A DNA stretch of 64,000 nt from Lasioglossum baleicum (lineage: Eukaryota > Arthropoda > Insecta > Hymenoptera > Halictidae), in contig NC_134930.1 in NCBI RefSeq assembly GCF_051020765.1, forward strand, positions 5,580,001 to 5,644,000. Direction: 5' to 3'. Below, piece by piece: positions 1 to 13,248 of this stretch (within the stretch, counting starts at the first letter, position 1; each line of letters begins with the position of its first letter). The notes beneath the pieces were generated by a model. The model saw only the letters and a list, made by a program, of their open reading frames with translations. It made no database searches and was not told where the DNA came from. The position numbers and the translations under genes were made by a program.

Positions 1-1934
1 ACGACACCGGTAAGTCCCTTCTCGGCCTCATGGCTAAGAAGGTAGTGTATACCAGTTCGGGGACGAAAAAGGTGAGTCCCATCTCGGCCTCATGGCTAAG
101 AAGGTAGTGTATACCTGTTCGCGGACGACACCGATCAGTCCCATCTCGGCCTCATGGCTAAGAAGGTAGTGTATACCAGTTCGGGGACGACACCGGTGAG
201 TCCCATCTCGGCCTCATGGCTAAGAAGGTAGTGTATACCAGTTCGGGGACGAAACCGATCAGTCCCATCTCGGTCTCATGGCTAAGAAGGTAGTGTATAC
301 CAGTTCCGGACGACACCGGTGAGCCCCTTCTCGGCCTCATGGCTAAGAAGGTAGTGTATACCAGTTCCGGACGACACCGGTAAGTCCCTTCTCGGCCTCA
401 TGGCTAAGAAGGTAGTGTATACCAGTTCCGGACGACACCGGTAAGTCCCTTCTCGGCCTCATGGCTAAGAAGGTAGTGTATACCAGTTCGGGGACGAAAC
501 CGGTGAGTCCCATCTCGGCCTCATGGCTAAGAAGGTAGTGTATACCAGTTCAGAACGACACCGGTAAGTCCCTTCTCGGCCTCATGGCTAAGAAGGTAGT
601 GTATACCAGTTCCGGACGACACCGGTAAGTCCCTTCTCGGCCTCATGGCTAAGAAGGTAGTGTATACCAGTTCGGGGACGAAACCGGTGAGTCCCATCTC
701 GGCCTCATGGCTAAGAAGGTAGTGTATACCAGTTCAGAACGACACCGGTAAGTCCCTTCTCGGCCTCATGGCTAAGAAGGTAGTGTATACCAGTTCGGGG
801 ACGAAAAAGGTGAGTCCCATCTCGGCCTCATGGCTAAGAAGGTAGTGTATACCTGTTCGCGGACGACACCGATCAGTCCCATCTCGGCCTCATGGCTAAG
901 AAGGTAGTGTATACCAGTTCGGGGACGACACCGGTGAGTCCCATCTCGGCCTCATGGCTAAGAAGGTAGTGTATACCAGTTCGGGGACGACACCGGTGAG
1001 TCCCATCTCGGCCTCATGGCTAAGAAGGTAGTGTATACCAGTTCGGGGACGAAACCGATCAGTCCCATCTCGGCCTCATGGCTAAGAAGGTAGTGTATAC
1101 CAGTTCAGGACGACACCGGTAAGTCCCTTCTCGGCCTCATGGCTAAGAAGGTAGTGTATACCAGTTCCGGACGACACCGGTAAGTCCCTTCTCGGCCTCA
1201 TGGCTAAGAAGGTAGTGTATACCAGTTCGGGGACGAAACCGGTGAGTCCCATCTCGGCCTCATGGCTAAGAAGGTAGTGTATACCAGTTCAGAACGACAC
1301 CGGTAAGTCCCTTCTCGGCCTCATGGCTAAGAAGGTAGTGTATACCAGTTCCGGACGACACCGGTAAGTCCCTTCTCGGCCTCATGGCTAAGAAGGTAGT
1401 GTATACCAGTTCGGGGACGAAACCGGTGAGTCCCATCTCGGCCTCATGGCTAAGAAGGTAGTGTATACCAGTTCAGAACGACACCGGTAAGTCCCTTCTC
1501 GGCCTCATGGCTAAGAAGGTAGTGTATACCTGTTCGCGGACGACACCGATCAGTCCCATCTCGGCCTCATGGCTAAGAAGGTAGTGTATACCAGTTCCGG
1601 ACGACACTGGTAAGTCCCTTCTCGGCCTCATGGCTAAGAAGGTAGTGTATACCAGTTCCGGACGACACCGGTGAGTCCCATCTCGGCCTCATGGCTAAGA
1701 AGGTAGTGTATACCAGTTCCGGACGACACCGGTGAGCCCCTTCTCGGCCTCATGGCTAAGTAGGTAGTGTATACCAGTTCCGGACGACACCGGTGAGTCC
1801 CATCTGGGCCTCATGGCTAAGAAGGTAGTGTATACCTGTTCGCGAACGACACCGATCAGTCCCATCTCGGCCTCATGGCTAAGAAGGTAGTGTATACCTG
1901 TTCGCGGACGACACCGATCAGTCCCATCTCGGCC

Positions 1935-3751
1935 TCATGGCTAAGAAGGTAGTGTATACCTGTTCGCGGACGACACCGATCAGTCCCATCTCGGTCTCAT
2001 GGCTAAGTAGGTAGTGTATACCAGTTCCGGACGACACCGGTAAGTCCCTTCTCGGCCTCATGGCTAAGAAGGTAGTGTATACCTGTTCGCGGACGACACC
2101 GATCAGTCCCATCTCGGCCTCATGGCTAAGAAGGTAGTGTATACCAGTTCGAGGACGACACCGTTCAGTCCCATCTCGGCCTCACGGCTAAGAAGGTAGT
2201 GTATACCAATTCCGGACGACACCGGTAAGTCCCTTCTCGGCCTCATGGCTAAGAAGGTAGTGTATACCAGTTCCGGACGACACCGGTGAGTCCCATCTCG
2301 GCCTCATGGCTAAGAAGGTAGTGTATACCTGTTCGCGGACGACACCGATCAGTCCCTTCTCGGCCTCATGGCTAAGAAGGTAGTGTATACCAGTTCGGGG
2401 ACGAAACCGGTGAGTCCCACCTCGGCCTCATGGCTAAGAAGGTAGTGTATACCTGTTCGCGGACGACACTGATCAGTCCCATCTCGGCCTCATGGCTAAG
2501 AAGGTAGTGTATACCAGTTCCGGACGACACCGGTAAGTCCCTTCTCGGCCTCATGGCTAAGAAGGTAGTGTATACCAGTTCGGGGACGAAACCGGTGAGT
2601 CCCATCTCGGCCTCATGGCTAAGAAGGTAGTGTATACCTGTTCGCGGACGACACCGATCAGTCCCATCTCGGCCTCATGGCTAAGAAGGTAGTGTATACC
2701 AGTTCGGGGACGACACCGGTGAGTCCCATCTCGGCCTCATGGCTAAGAAGGTAGTGTATACCAGTTCCGGACGACACCGGTAAGTCCCTTCTCGGCCTCA
2801 TGGCTAAGAAGGTAGTGTATACCAGTTCGGGGACGAAACCGGTGAGTCCCATCTCGGCCTCATGGCTAAGAAGGTAGTGTATACCTGTTCGCGGACGACA
2901 CCGATCAGTCCCATCTCGGCCTCGTGGCTAAGTAGGTAGTATATACCAGTTCCGGACGACACCGGTGAGTCCCATCTCGGCCTCATGGCTAAGAAGGTAG
3001 TGTATACCTGTTCGCGGACGACACCGATCAGTCCCATCTCGGCCACATGGCTAAGAAGGTAGTGTATACCTGTTCGCGGACAACACCGATCAGTCCCATC
3101 TCTGCCTCATGGCTAAGTAGGTAGTGTGTACCAGTTCCGGACGACACCGGTGAGTCCCATCTCGGCCTCATGGCTAAGAAGGTAGTGTATACCTGTTCGC
3201 GGACGACACCGATCAGTCCCTTCTCGGCCTCATGGCTAAGAAGGTAGTGTATACCAGTTCGGGGACGAAACCGGTGAGTCCCACCTCGGCCTCATGGCTA
3301 AGAAGGTAGTGTATTCCTGTTCGCGGACGACACCGATCAGTCCCATCTCGGCCTCATGGCTAAGAAGGTAGTGTATACCAGTTCAGGACGACACCGGTAA
3401 GTCCCTTCTCGGCCTCATGGCTAAGAAGGTAGTGTATACCAGTTCGGGGACGAAACCGGTGAGTCCCATCTCGGCCTCATGGCTAAGAAGGTAGTGTATA
3501 CCTGTTCGCGGACGACACCGATCAGTCCCATCTCGGCCTCATGGCTAAGAAGGTAGTGTATACCAGTTCGGGGACGACACCGGTGAGTCCCATCTCGGCC
3601 TCATGGCTAAGAAGGTAGTGTATACCAGTTCGCGGACGACACCGATCAGTCCCATCTCGGCCTCATGGCTAAGAAGGTAGTGTATACCAGTTCCGGACGA
3701 CACCGGTAAGTCCCTTCTCGGCCTCATGGCTAAGAAGGTAGTGTATACCAG
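1935..3751. repeat. Duplicated satellite block, copy 1 (offset 9,497 bp)
   Basis: This ~1.8-kb stretch recurs at 11432-13248. Diagnostic shared variants are a GAGGACGACACCGTTCAG monomer with CTCACGGCTAAG and the next monomer with CCAATTCCGG (around 2,150-2,210 and 11,645-11,710), the GTATTCCTG variant (3,310 and 12,808) and GTGTGTACC (3,125 and 12,622). Boundaries are approximate because the sequence on both sides is also satellite. Confidence 0.85.
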
Positions 3752-4550
3752 TTCGGGGACGAAACCGGTGAGTCCCATCTCGGCCTCATGGCTAAGAAGG
3801 TAGTGTATACCTGTTCGCGGACGACACCGATCAGTCCCATCTCGGCCTCATGGCTAAGAAGGTAGTGTATACCAGTTCGGGGACGACACCGGTGAGTCCC
3901 ATCTCGGCCTCATGGCTAAGAAGGTAGTGTATACCAGTTCGCGGACGACACCGATCAGTCCCATCTCGGCCTCATGGCTAAGAAGGTAGTGTATACCAGT
4001 TCCGTACGACACCGGTGAGCCCCTTCTCGGCCTCATGGCTAAGAAGGTAGTGTATACCAGTTCCGGACGACACCGGTGAGTCCCATCTCGGCCTCATGGC
4101 TAAGAAGGTAGTGTATACCTGTTCGCGGACGACACCGATCAGTCCCTTCTCGGCCTCATGGCTAAGAAGGTAGTGTATACCAGTTCGGGGACGAAACCGG
4201 TGAGTCCCACCTCGGCCTCATGGCTAAGAAGGTAGTGTATACCTGTTCGCGGACGACACTGATCAGTCCCATCTCGGCCTCATGGCTAAGAAGGTAGTGT
4301 ATACCAGTTCCGGACGACACCGGTAAGTCCCTTCTCGGCCTCATGGCTAAGAAGGTAGTGTATACCAGTTCGGGGACGAAACCGGTGAGTCCCATCTCGG
4401 CCTCATGGCTAAGAAGGTAGTGTATACCAGTTCCGGACGACACCGGTAAGTCCCTTCTCGGCCTCATGGCTAAGAAGGTAGTGTATACCAGTTCGGGGAC
4501 GAAACCGGTGAGTCCCATCTCGGCCTCATGGCTAAGAAGGTAGTGTATAC

Positions 4551-7500
4551 CTGTTCGCAGACGACACCGATCAGTCCCATCTCGGCCTCGTGGCTAAGAA
4601 GGTAGTGTATACCTGTTCGCGGACGACACCGATCAGTCCCATCTCGGCCTCATGGCTAAGAAGGTAGTGTATACCAGTTCCGGACGACACCGATCAGTCC
4701 CATCTCGGCCTCATGGCTAAGAAGGTAGTGTATACCAGTTCAGGACGACACCGGTAAGTCCCTTCTCGGCCTCATGGCTAAGAAGGTAGTGTATACCAGT
4801 TCGGGGACGAAACCGGTGAGTCCCACCTCGGCCTCATGGCTAAGAAGGTAGTGTATACCTGTTCGGGGACGAAACCGGTGAGTCCCATCTCGACCTCATG
4901 GCTAAGAAGGTAGTGTATACCTGTTCGCGGACGACACCGATCAGTCCCATCTCGGCCTCATGGCTAAGAAGGTAGTGTATACCAGTTCGGGGACGACACC
5001 GGTGAGTCCCATCTCGGCCTCATGGCTAAGAAGGTAGTGTATGCCAGTTCCGGACGACACCGGTAAGTCCCTTCTCGGCCTCATGGCTAAGAAGGTAGTG
5101 TATACCAGTTCGGGGACGAAACCGGTGAGTCCCATCTCGGCCTCATGGCTAAGAAGGTAGTGTATACCTGTTCGCGGACGACACCGATCAGTCCCATCTC
5201 GGCCTCATGGCTAAGAAGGTAGTGTATACCTGTTCGCGGACGACACCGATCAGTCCCATCTCGGTCTCATGGCTAAGAAGGTAGTGTATACCAGTTCCGG
5301 ACGACACCGGTGAGCCCCTTCTCGGCCTCATGGCTAAGTAGGTAGTGTATACCAGTTCCGGACGACACCGGTAAGTCCCTTCTCGGCCTCATGGCTAAGA
5401 AGGTAGTGTATACCTGTTCGCGGACGACACCGATCAGTCCCATCTCGGCCTCATGGCTAAGTAGGTAGTGTATACCAGTTCCGGACGACACCGGTAAGTC
5501 CCTTCTCGGCCTCATGGCTAAGAAGGTAGTGTATACCTGTTCGCGGACGACACCGATCAGTCCCATCTCGGCCACATGGCTAAGAAGGTAGTGTATACCT
5601 GTTCGCGGACAACACCGATCAGTCCCATCTCTGCCTCATGGCTAAGAAGGTAGTGTATACCAGTTCCGGACGACATCGGTGAGTCCCATCTCGGCCTCAT
5701 GGCTAAGAAGGTAGTGTATACCTGTTCGCGGACGACACCGATCAGTCCCTTCTCGGCCTCATGGCTAAGAAGGTAGTGTATACCAGTTCGGGGACGAAAC
5801 CGGTGAGTCCCACCTCGGCCTCATGGCTAAGAAGGTAGTGTATACCTGTTCGCGGACGACACCGATCAGTCCCATCTCGGCCTCATGGCTAAGAAGGTAG
5901 TGTATACCAGTTCCGGACGACACCGGTAAGTCCCTTCTCGGCCTCATGGCTAAGAAGGTAGTGTATACCTGTTCGCGGACAACACCGATCAGTCCCATCT
6001 CTGCCTCATGGCTAAGTAGGTAGTGTATACCAGTTCCGGACGACACCGGTGAGTCCCATCTCGGCCTCATGGCTAAGAAGGTAGTGTATACCTGTTCGCG
6101 GACGACACCGATCAGTCCCTTCTCGGCCTCATGGCTAAGAAGGTAGTGTATACCAGTTCGGGGGCGAAACCGGTGAGTCCAACCTCGGCCTCATGGCTAA
6201 GAAGGTAGTGTATACCTGTTCGCGGACGACACCGATCAGTCCCATCTCGGCCTCATGGCTAAGAAGGTAGTGTATACCAGTTCCGGACGACACCGGTAAG
6301 TCCCTTCTCGGCCTCATGGCTAAGAAGGTAGTGTATACCAGTTCGGGGACGAAACCGGTGAGTCCCATCTCGGCCTCATGGCTAAGAAGGTAGTGTATAC
6401 CTGTTCGCGGACGACACCGATCAGTCCCATCTCGGTCTCATGGCTAAGTAGGTAGTGTATACCAGTTCCGGACGACACCGGTAAGTCCCTTCTCGGCCTC
6501 ATGGCTAAGAAGGTAGTGTATACCTGTTCGCGGACGACACCGATCAGTCCCATCTCGGCCTCATGGCTAAGAAGGTAGTGTATACCAGTTCGAGGACGAC
6601 ACCGGTAAGTCCCTTCTCGGCCTCATGGCTAAGAAGGTAGTGTATACCAGTTCCGGACGACACCGGTGAGTCCCATCTCGGCCTCATGGCTAAGAAGGTA
6701 GTGTATACCTGTTCGCGGACGACACCGATCAGTCCCTTCTCGGCCTCATGGCTAAGAAGGTAGTGTATACCAGTTCGGGGACGAAACCGGTGAGTCCCAC
6801 CTCGGCCTCATGGCTAAGAAGGTAGTGTATACCTGTTCGCGGACGACACTGATCAGTCCCATCTCGGCCTCATGGCTAAGAAGGTAGTGTATACCAGTTC
6901 CGGACGACACCGGTAAGTCCCTTCTCGGCCTCATGGCTAAGAAGGTAGTGTATACCAGTTCGGGGACGAAACCGGTGAGTCCCATCTCGGCCTCATGGCT
7001 AAGAAGGTAGTGTATACCTGTTCGCAGACGACACCGATCAGTCCCATCTCGGCCTCGTGGCTAAGAAGGTAGTGTATACCTGTTCGCGGACGACACCGAT
7101 CAGTCCCATCTCGGCCTCATGGCTAAGAAGGTAGTGTATACCAGTTCCGGACGACACCGATCAGTCCCATCTCGGCCTCATGGCTAAGAAGGTAGTGTAT
7201 ACCAGTTCAGGACGACACCGGTAAGTCCCTTCTCGGCCTCATGGCTAAGAAGGTAGTGTATACCAGTTCGGGGACGAAACCGGTGAGTCCCACCTCGGCC
7301 TCATGGCTAAGAAGGTAGTGTATACCTGTTCGGGGACGAAACCGGTGAGTCCCATCTCGACCTCATGGCTAAGAAGGTAGTGTATACCTGTTCGCGGACG
7401 ACACCGATCAGTCCCATCTCGGCCTCATGGCTAAGAAGGTAGTGTATACCAGTTCGGGGACGACACCGGTGAGTCCCATCTCGGCCTCATGGCTAAGAAG

Positions 7501-10500
7501 GTAGTGTATGCCAGTTCCGGACGACACCGGTAAGTCCCTTCTCGGCCTCATGGCTAAGAAGGTAGTGTATACCAGTTCGGGGACGAAACCGGTGAGTCCC
7601 ATCTCGGCCTCATGGCTAAGAAGGTAGTGTATACCTGTTCGCGGACGACACCGATCAGTCCCATCTCGGCCTCATGGCTAAGAAGGTAGTGTATACCTGT
7701 TCGCGGACGACACCGATCAGTCCCATCTCGGTCTCATGGCTAAGAAGGTAGTGTATACCAGTTCCGGACGACACCGGTGAGCCCCTTCTCGGCCTCATGG
7801 CTAAGTAGGTAGTGTATACCAGTTCCGGACGACACCGGTAAGTCCCTTCTCGGCCTCATGGCTAAGAAGGTAGTGTATACCTGTTCGCGGACGACACCGA
7901 TCAGTCCCATCTCGGCCTCATGGCTAAGAAGGTAGTGTATACCAGTTCCGGACGACACCGATCAGTCCCATCTCGGCCTCATGGCTAAGTAGGTAGTGTA
8001 TACCAGTTCCGGACGACACCGGTAAGTCCCTTCTCGGCCTCATGGCTAAGAAGGTAGTGTATACCTGTTCGCGGACGACACCGATCAGTCCCATCTCGGC
8101 CACATGGCTAAGAAGGTAGTGTATACCTGTTCGCGGACAACACCGATCAGTCCCATCTCTGCCTCATGGCTAAGAAGGTAGTGTATACCAGTTCCGGACG
8201 ACATCGGTGAGTCCCATCTCGGCCTCATGGCTAAGAAGGTAGTGTATACCTGTTCGCGGACGACACCGATCAGTCCCTTCTCGGCCTCATGGCTAAGAAG
8301 GTAGTGTATACCAGTTCGGGGACGAAACCGGTGAGTCCCACCTCGGCCTCATGGCTAAGAAGGTAGTGTATACCTGTTCGCGGACGACACCGATCAGTCC
8401 CATCTCGGCCTCATGGCTAAGAAGGTAGTGTATACCAGTTCCGGACGACACCGGTAAGTCCCTTCTCGGCCTCATGGCTAAGAAGGTAGTGTATACCTGT
8501 TCGCGGACAACACCGATCAGTCCCATCTCTGCCTCATGGCTAAGTAGGTAGTGTATACCAGTTCCGGACGACACCGGTGAGTCCCATCTCGGCCTCATGG
8601 CTAAGAAGGTAGTGTATACCTGTTCGCGGACGACACCGATCAGTCCCTTCTCGGCCTCATGGCTAAGAAGGTAGTGTATACCAGTTCGGGGGCGAAACCG
8701 GTGAGTCCAACCTCGGCCTCATGGCTAAGAAGGTAGTGTATACCTGTTCGCGGACGACACCGATCAGTCCCATCTCGGCCTCATGGCTAAGAAGGTAGTG
8801 TATACCAGTTCCGGACGACACCGGTAAGTCCCTTCTCGGCCTCATGGCTAAGAAGGTAGTGTATACCAGTTCGGGGACGAAACCGGTGAGTCCCATCTCG
8901 GCCTCATGGCTAAGAAGGTAGTGTATACCTGTTCGCGGACGACACCGATCAGTCCCATCTCGGTCTCATGGCTAAGTAGGTAGTGTATACCAGTTCCGGA
9001 CGACACCGGTAAGTCCCTTCTCGGCCTCATGGCTAAGAAGGTAGTGTATACCTGTTCGCGGACGACACCGATCAGTCCCATCTCGGCCTCATGGCTAAGA
9101 AGGTAGTGTATACCAGTTCGAGGACGACACCGGTAAGTCCCTTCTCGGCCTCATGGCTAAGAAGGTAGTGTATACCAGTTCCGGACGACACCGGTGAGTC
9201 CCATCTCGGCCTCATGGCTAAGAAGGTAGTGTATACCTGTTCGCGGACGACACCGATCAGTCCCTTCTCGGCCTCATGGCTAAGAAGGTAGTGTATACCA
9301 GTTCGGGGACGAAACCGGTGAGTCCCACCTCGGCCTCATGGCTAAGAAGGTAGTGTATACCTGTTCGCGGACGACACTGATCAGTCCCATCTCGGCCTCA
9401 TGGCTAAGAAGGTAGTGTATACCAGTTCCGGACGACACCGGTAAGTCCCTTCTCGGCCTCATGGCTAAGAAGGTAGTGTATACCAGTTCGGGGACGAAAC
9501 CGGTGAGTCCCATCTCGGCCTCATGGCTAAGAAGGTAGTGTATACCTGTTCGCAGACGACACCGATCAGTCCCATCTCGGCCTCGTGGCTAAGAAGGTAG
9601 TGTATACCTGTTCGCGGACGACACCGATCAGTCCCATCTCGGCCTCATGGCTAAGAAGGTAGTGTATACCAGTTCCGGACGACACCGATCAGTCCCATCT
9701 CGGCCTCATGGCTAAGAAGGTAGTGTATACCAGTTCAGGACGACACCGGTAAGTCCCTTCTCGGCCTCATGGCTAAGAAGGTAGTGTATACCAGTTCGGG
9801 GACGAAACCGGTGAGTCCCACCTCGGCCTCATGGCTAAGAAGGTAGTGTATACCTGTTCGGGGACGAAACCGGTGAGTCCCATCTCGACCTCATGGCTAA
9901 GAAGGTAGTGTATACCTGTTCGCGGACGACACCGATCAGTCCCATCTCGGCCTCATGGCTAAGAAGGTAGTGTATACCAGTTCGGGGACGACACCGGTGA
10001 GTCCCATCTCGGCCTCATGGCTAAGAAGGTAGTGTATGCCAGTTCCGGACGACACCGGTAAGTCCCTTCTCGGCCTCATGGCTAAGAAGGTAGTGTATAC
10101 CAGTTCGGGGACGAAACCGGTGAGTCCCATCTCGGCCTCATGGCTAAGAAGGTAGTGTATACCTGTTCGCGGACGACACCGATCAGTCCCATCTCGGCCT
10201 CATGGCTAAGAAGGTAGTGTATACCTGTTCGCGGACGACACCGATCAGTCCCATCTCGGTCTCATGGCTAAGAAGGTAGTGTATACCAGTTCCGGACGAC
10301 ACCGGTGAGCCCCTTCTCGGCCTCATGGCTAAGTAGGTAGTGTATACCAGTTCCGGACGACACCGGTAAGTCCCTTCTCGGCCTCATGGCTAAGAAGGTA
10401 GTGTATACCTGTTCGCGGACGACACCGATCAGTCCCATCTCGGCCTCATGGCTAAGAAGGTAGTGTATACCAGTTCCGGACGACACCGGTGAGCCCCTTC

Positions 10501-11431
10501 TCGGCCTCATGGCTAAGTAGGTAGTGTATACCAGTTCCGGACGACACCGGTAAGTCCCTTCTCGGCCTCATGGCTAAGAAGGTAGTGTATACCTGTTCGC
10601 GGACGACACCGATCAGTCCCATCTCGGCCACATGGCTAAGAAGGTAGTGTATACCTGTTCGCGGACAACACCGATCAGTCCCATCTCTGCCTCATGGCTA
10701 AGAAGGTAGTGTATACCAGTTCCGGACGACATCGGTGAGTCCCATCTCGGCCTCATGGCTAAGAAGGTAGTGTATACCTGTTCGCGGACGACACCGATCA
10801 GTCCCTTCTCGGCCTCATGGCTAAGAAGGTAGTGTATACCAGTTCGGGGACGAAACCGGTGAGTCCCACCTCGGCCTCATGGCTAAGAAGGTAGTGTATA
10901 CCTGTTCGCGGACGACACCGATCAGTCCCATCTCGGCCTCATGGCTAAGAATGTAGTGTATACCAGTTCCGGACGACACCGGTAAGTCCCTTCTCGGCCT
11001 CATGGCTAAGAAGGTAGTGTATACCTGTTCGCGGACAACACCGATCAGTCCCATCTCTGCCTCATGGCTAAGTAGGTAGTGTATACCAGTTCCGGACGAC
11101 ACCGGTGAGTCCCATCTCGGCCTCATGGCTAAGAAGGTAGTGTATACCTGTTCGCGGACGACACCGATCAGTCCCTTCTCGGCCTCATGGCTAAGAAGGT
11201 AGTGTATACCAGTTCGGGGGCGAAACCGGTGAGTCCAACCTCGGCCTCATGGCTAAGAAGGTAGTGTATACCTGTTCGCGGACGACACCGATCAGTCCCA
11301 TCTCGGCCTCATGGCTAAGAAGGTAGTGTATACCAGTTCCGGACGACACCGGTAAGTCCCTTCTCGGCCTCATGGCTAAGAAGGTAGTGTATACCAGTTC
11401 GGGGACGAAACCGGTGAGTCCCATCTCGGCC
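4551..11431. repeat. Higher-order repeat, ~2.5-kb unit, about 2.7 tandem copies
   Basis: Rare variants recur at a fixed spacing. The monomer with TTCGCAGACG occurs at about 4,553, 7,019 and 9,547, which gives units of 2,467 and 2,528 bp. The variants GGCCACATGG, CTCTGCCTCATGG and GACATCGG recur with it. The 61-bp size difference is one monomer: the second copy has an additional class-C-like monomer near 7,930, and the third copy has a related one near 10,450. The third copy is cut short near 11,432, where a block copied from 1.9-3.75 kb begins. A further partial copy follows from about 13,550. Confidence 0.85.
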
Positions 11432-13248
11432 TCATGGCTAAGAAGGTAGTGTATACCTGTTCGCGGACGACACCGATCAGTCCCATCTCGGTCTCATGGC
11501 TAAGTAGGTAGTGTATACCAGTTCCGGACGACACCGGTAAGTCCCTTCTCGGCCTCATGGCTAAGAAGGTAGTGTATACCTGTTCGCGGACGACACCGAT
11601 CAGTCCCATCTCGGCCTCATGGCTAAGAAGGTAGTGTATACCAGTTCGAGGACGACACCGTTCAGTCCCATCTCGGCCTCACGGCTAAGAAGGTAGTGTA
11701 TACCAATTCCGGACGACACCGGTAAGTCCCTTCTCGGCCTCATGGCTAAGAAGGTAGTGTATACCAGTTCCGGACGACACCGGTGAGTCCCATCTCGGCC
11801 TCATGGCTAAGAAGGTAGTGTATACCTGTTCGCGGACGACACCGATCAGTCCCTTCTCGGCCTCATGGCTAAGAAGGTAGTGTATACCAGTTCGGGGACG
11901 AAACCGGTGAGTCCCACCTCGGCCTCATGGCTAAGAAGGTAGTGTATACCTGTTCGCGGACGACACTGATCAGTCCCATCTCGGCCTCATGGCTAAGAAG
12001 GTAGTGTATACCAGTTCCGGACGACACCGGTAAGTCCCTTCTCGGCCTCATGGCTAAGAAGGTAGTGTATACCAGTTCGGGGACGAAACCGGTGAGTCCC
12101 ATCTCGGCCTCATGGCTAAGAAGGTAGTGTATACCTGTTCGCGGACGACACCGATCAGTCCCATCTCGGCCTCATGGCTAAGAAGGTAGTGTATACCAGT
12201 TCGGGGACGACACCGGTGAGTCCCATCTCGGCCTCATGGCTAAGAAGGTAGTGTATACCAGTTCCGGACGACACCGGTAAGTCCCTTCTCGGCCTCATGG
12301 CTAAGAAGGTAGTGTATACCAGTTCGGGGACGAAACCGGTGAGTCCCATCTCGGCCTCATGGCTAAGAAGGTAGTGTATACCTGTTCGCGGACGACACCG
12401 ATCAGTCCCATCTCGGCCTCGTGGCTAAGTAGGTAGTATATACCAGTTCCGGACGACACCGGTGAGTCCCATCTCGGCCTCATGGCTAAGAAGGTAGTGT
12501 ATACCTGTTCGCGGACGACACCGATCAGTCCCATCTCGGCCACATGGCTAAGAAGGTAGTGTATACCTGTTCGCGGACAACACCGATCAGTCCCATCTCT
12601 GCCTCATGGCTAAGTAGGTAGTGTGTACCAGTTCCGGACGACACCGGTGAGTCCCATCTCGGCCTCATGGCTAAGAAGGTAGTGTATACCTGTTCGCGGA
12701 CGACACCGATCAGTCCCTTCTCGGCCTCATGGCTAAGAAGGTAGTGTATACCAGTTCGGGGACGAAACCGGTGAGTCCCACCTCGGCCTCATGGCTAAGA
12801 AGGTAGTGTATTCCTGTTCGCGGACGACACCGATCAGTCCCATCTCGGCCTCATGGCTAAGAAGGTAGTGTATACCAGTTCAGGACGACACCGGTAAGTC
12901 CCTTCTCGGCCTCATGGCTAAGAAGGTAGTGTATACCAGTTCGGGGACGAAACCGGTGAGTCCCATCTCGGCCTCATGGCTAAGAAGGTAGTGTATACCT
13001 GTTCGCGGACGACACCGATCAGTCCCATCTCGGCCTCATGGCTAAGAAGGTAGTGTATACCAGTTCGGGGACGACACCGGTGAGTCCCATCTCGGCCTCA
13101 TGGCTAAGAAGGTAGTGTATACCAGTTCGCGGACGACACCGATCAGTCCCATCTCGGCCTCATGGCTAAGAAGGTAGTGTATACCAGTTCCGGACGACAC
13201 CGGTAAGTCCCTTCTCGGCCTCATGGCTAAGAAGGTAGTGTATACCTG
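11432..13248. repeat. Duplicated satellite block, copy 2 (offset 9,497 bp)
   Basis: Second copy of the block at 1935-3751, carrying the same set of private substitutions in the same order. It interrupts the third copy of the 2.5-kb higher-order unit. At its right end it joins a class-A monomer with GACACTGATCAG, whereas the first copy continues with a class-B monomer. Confidence 0.85.
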
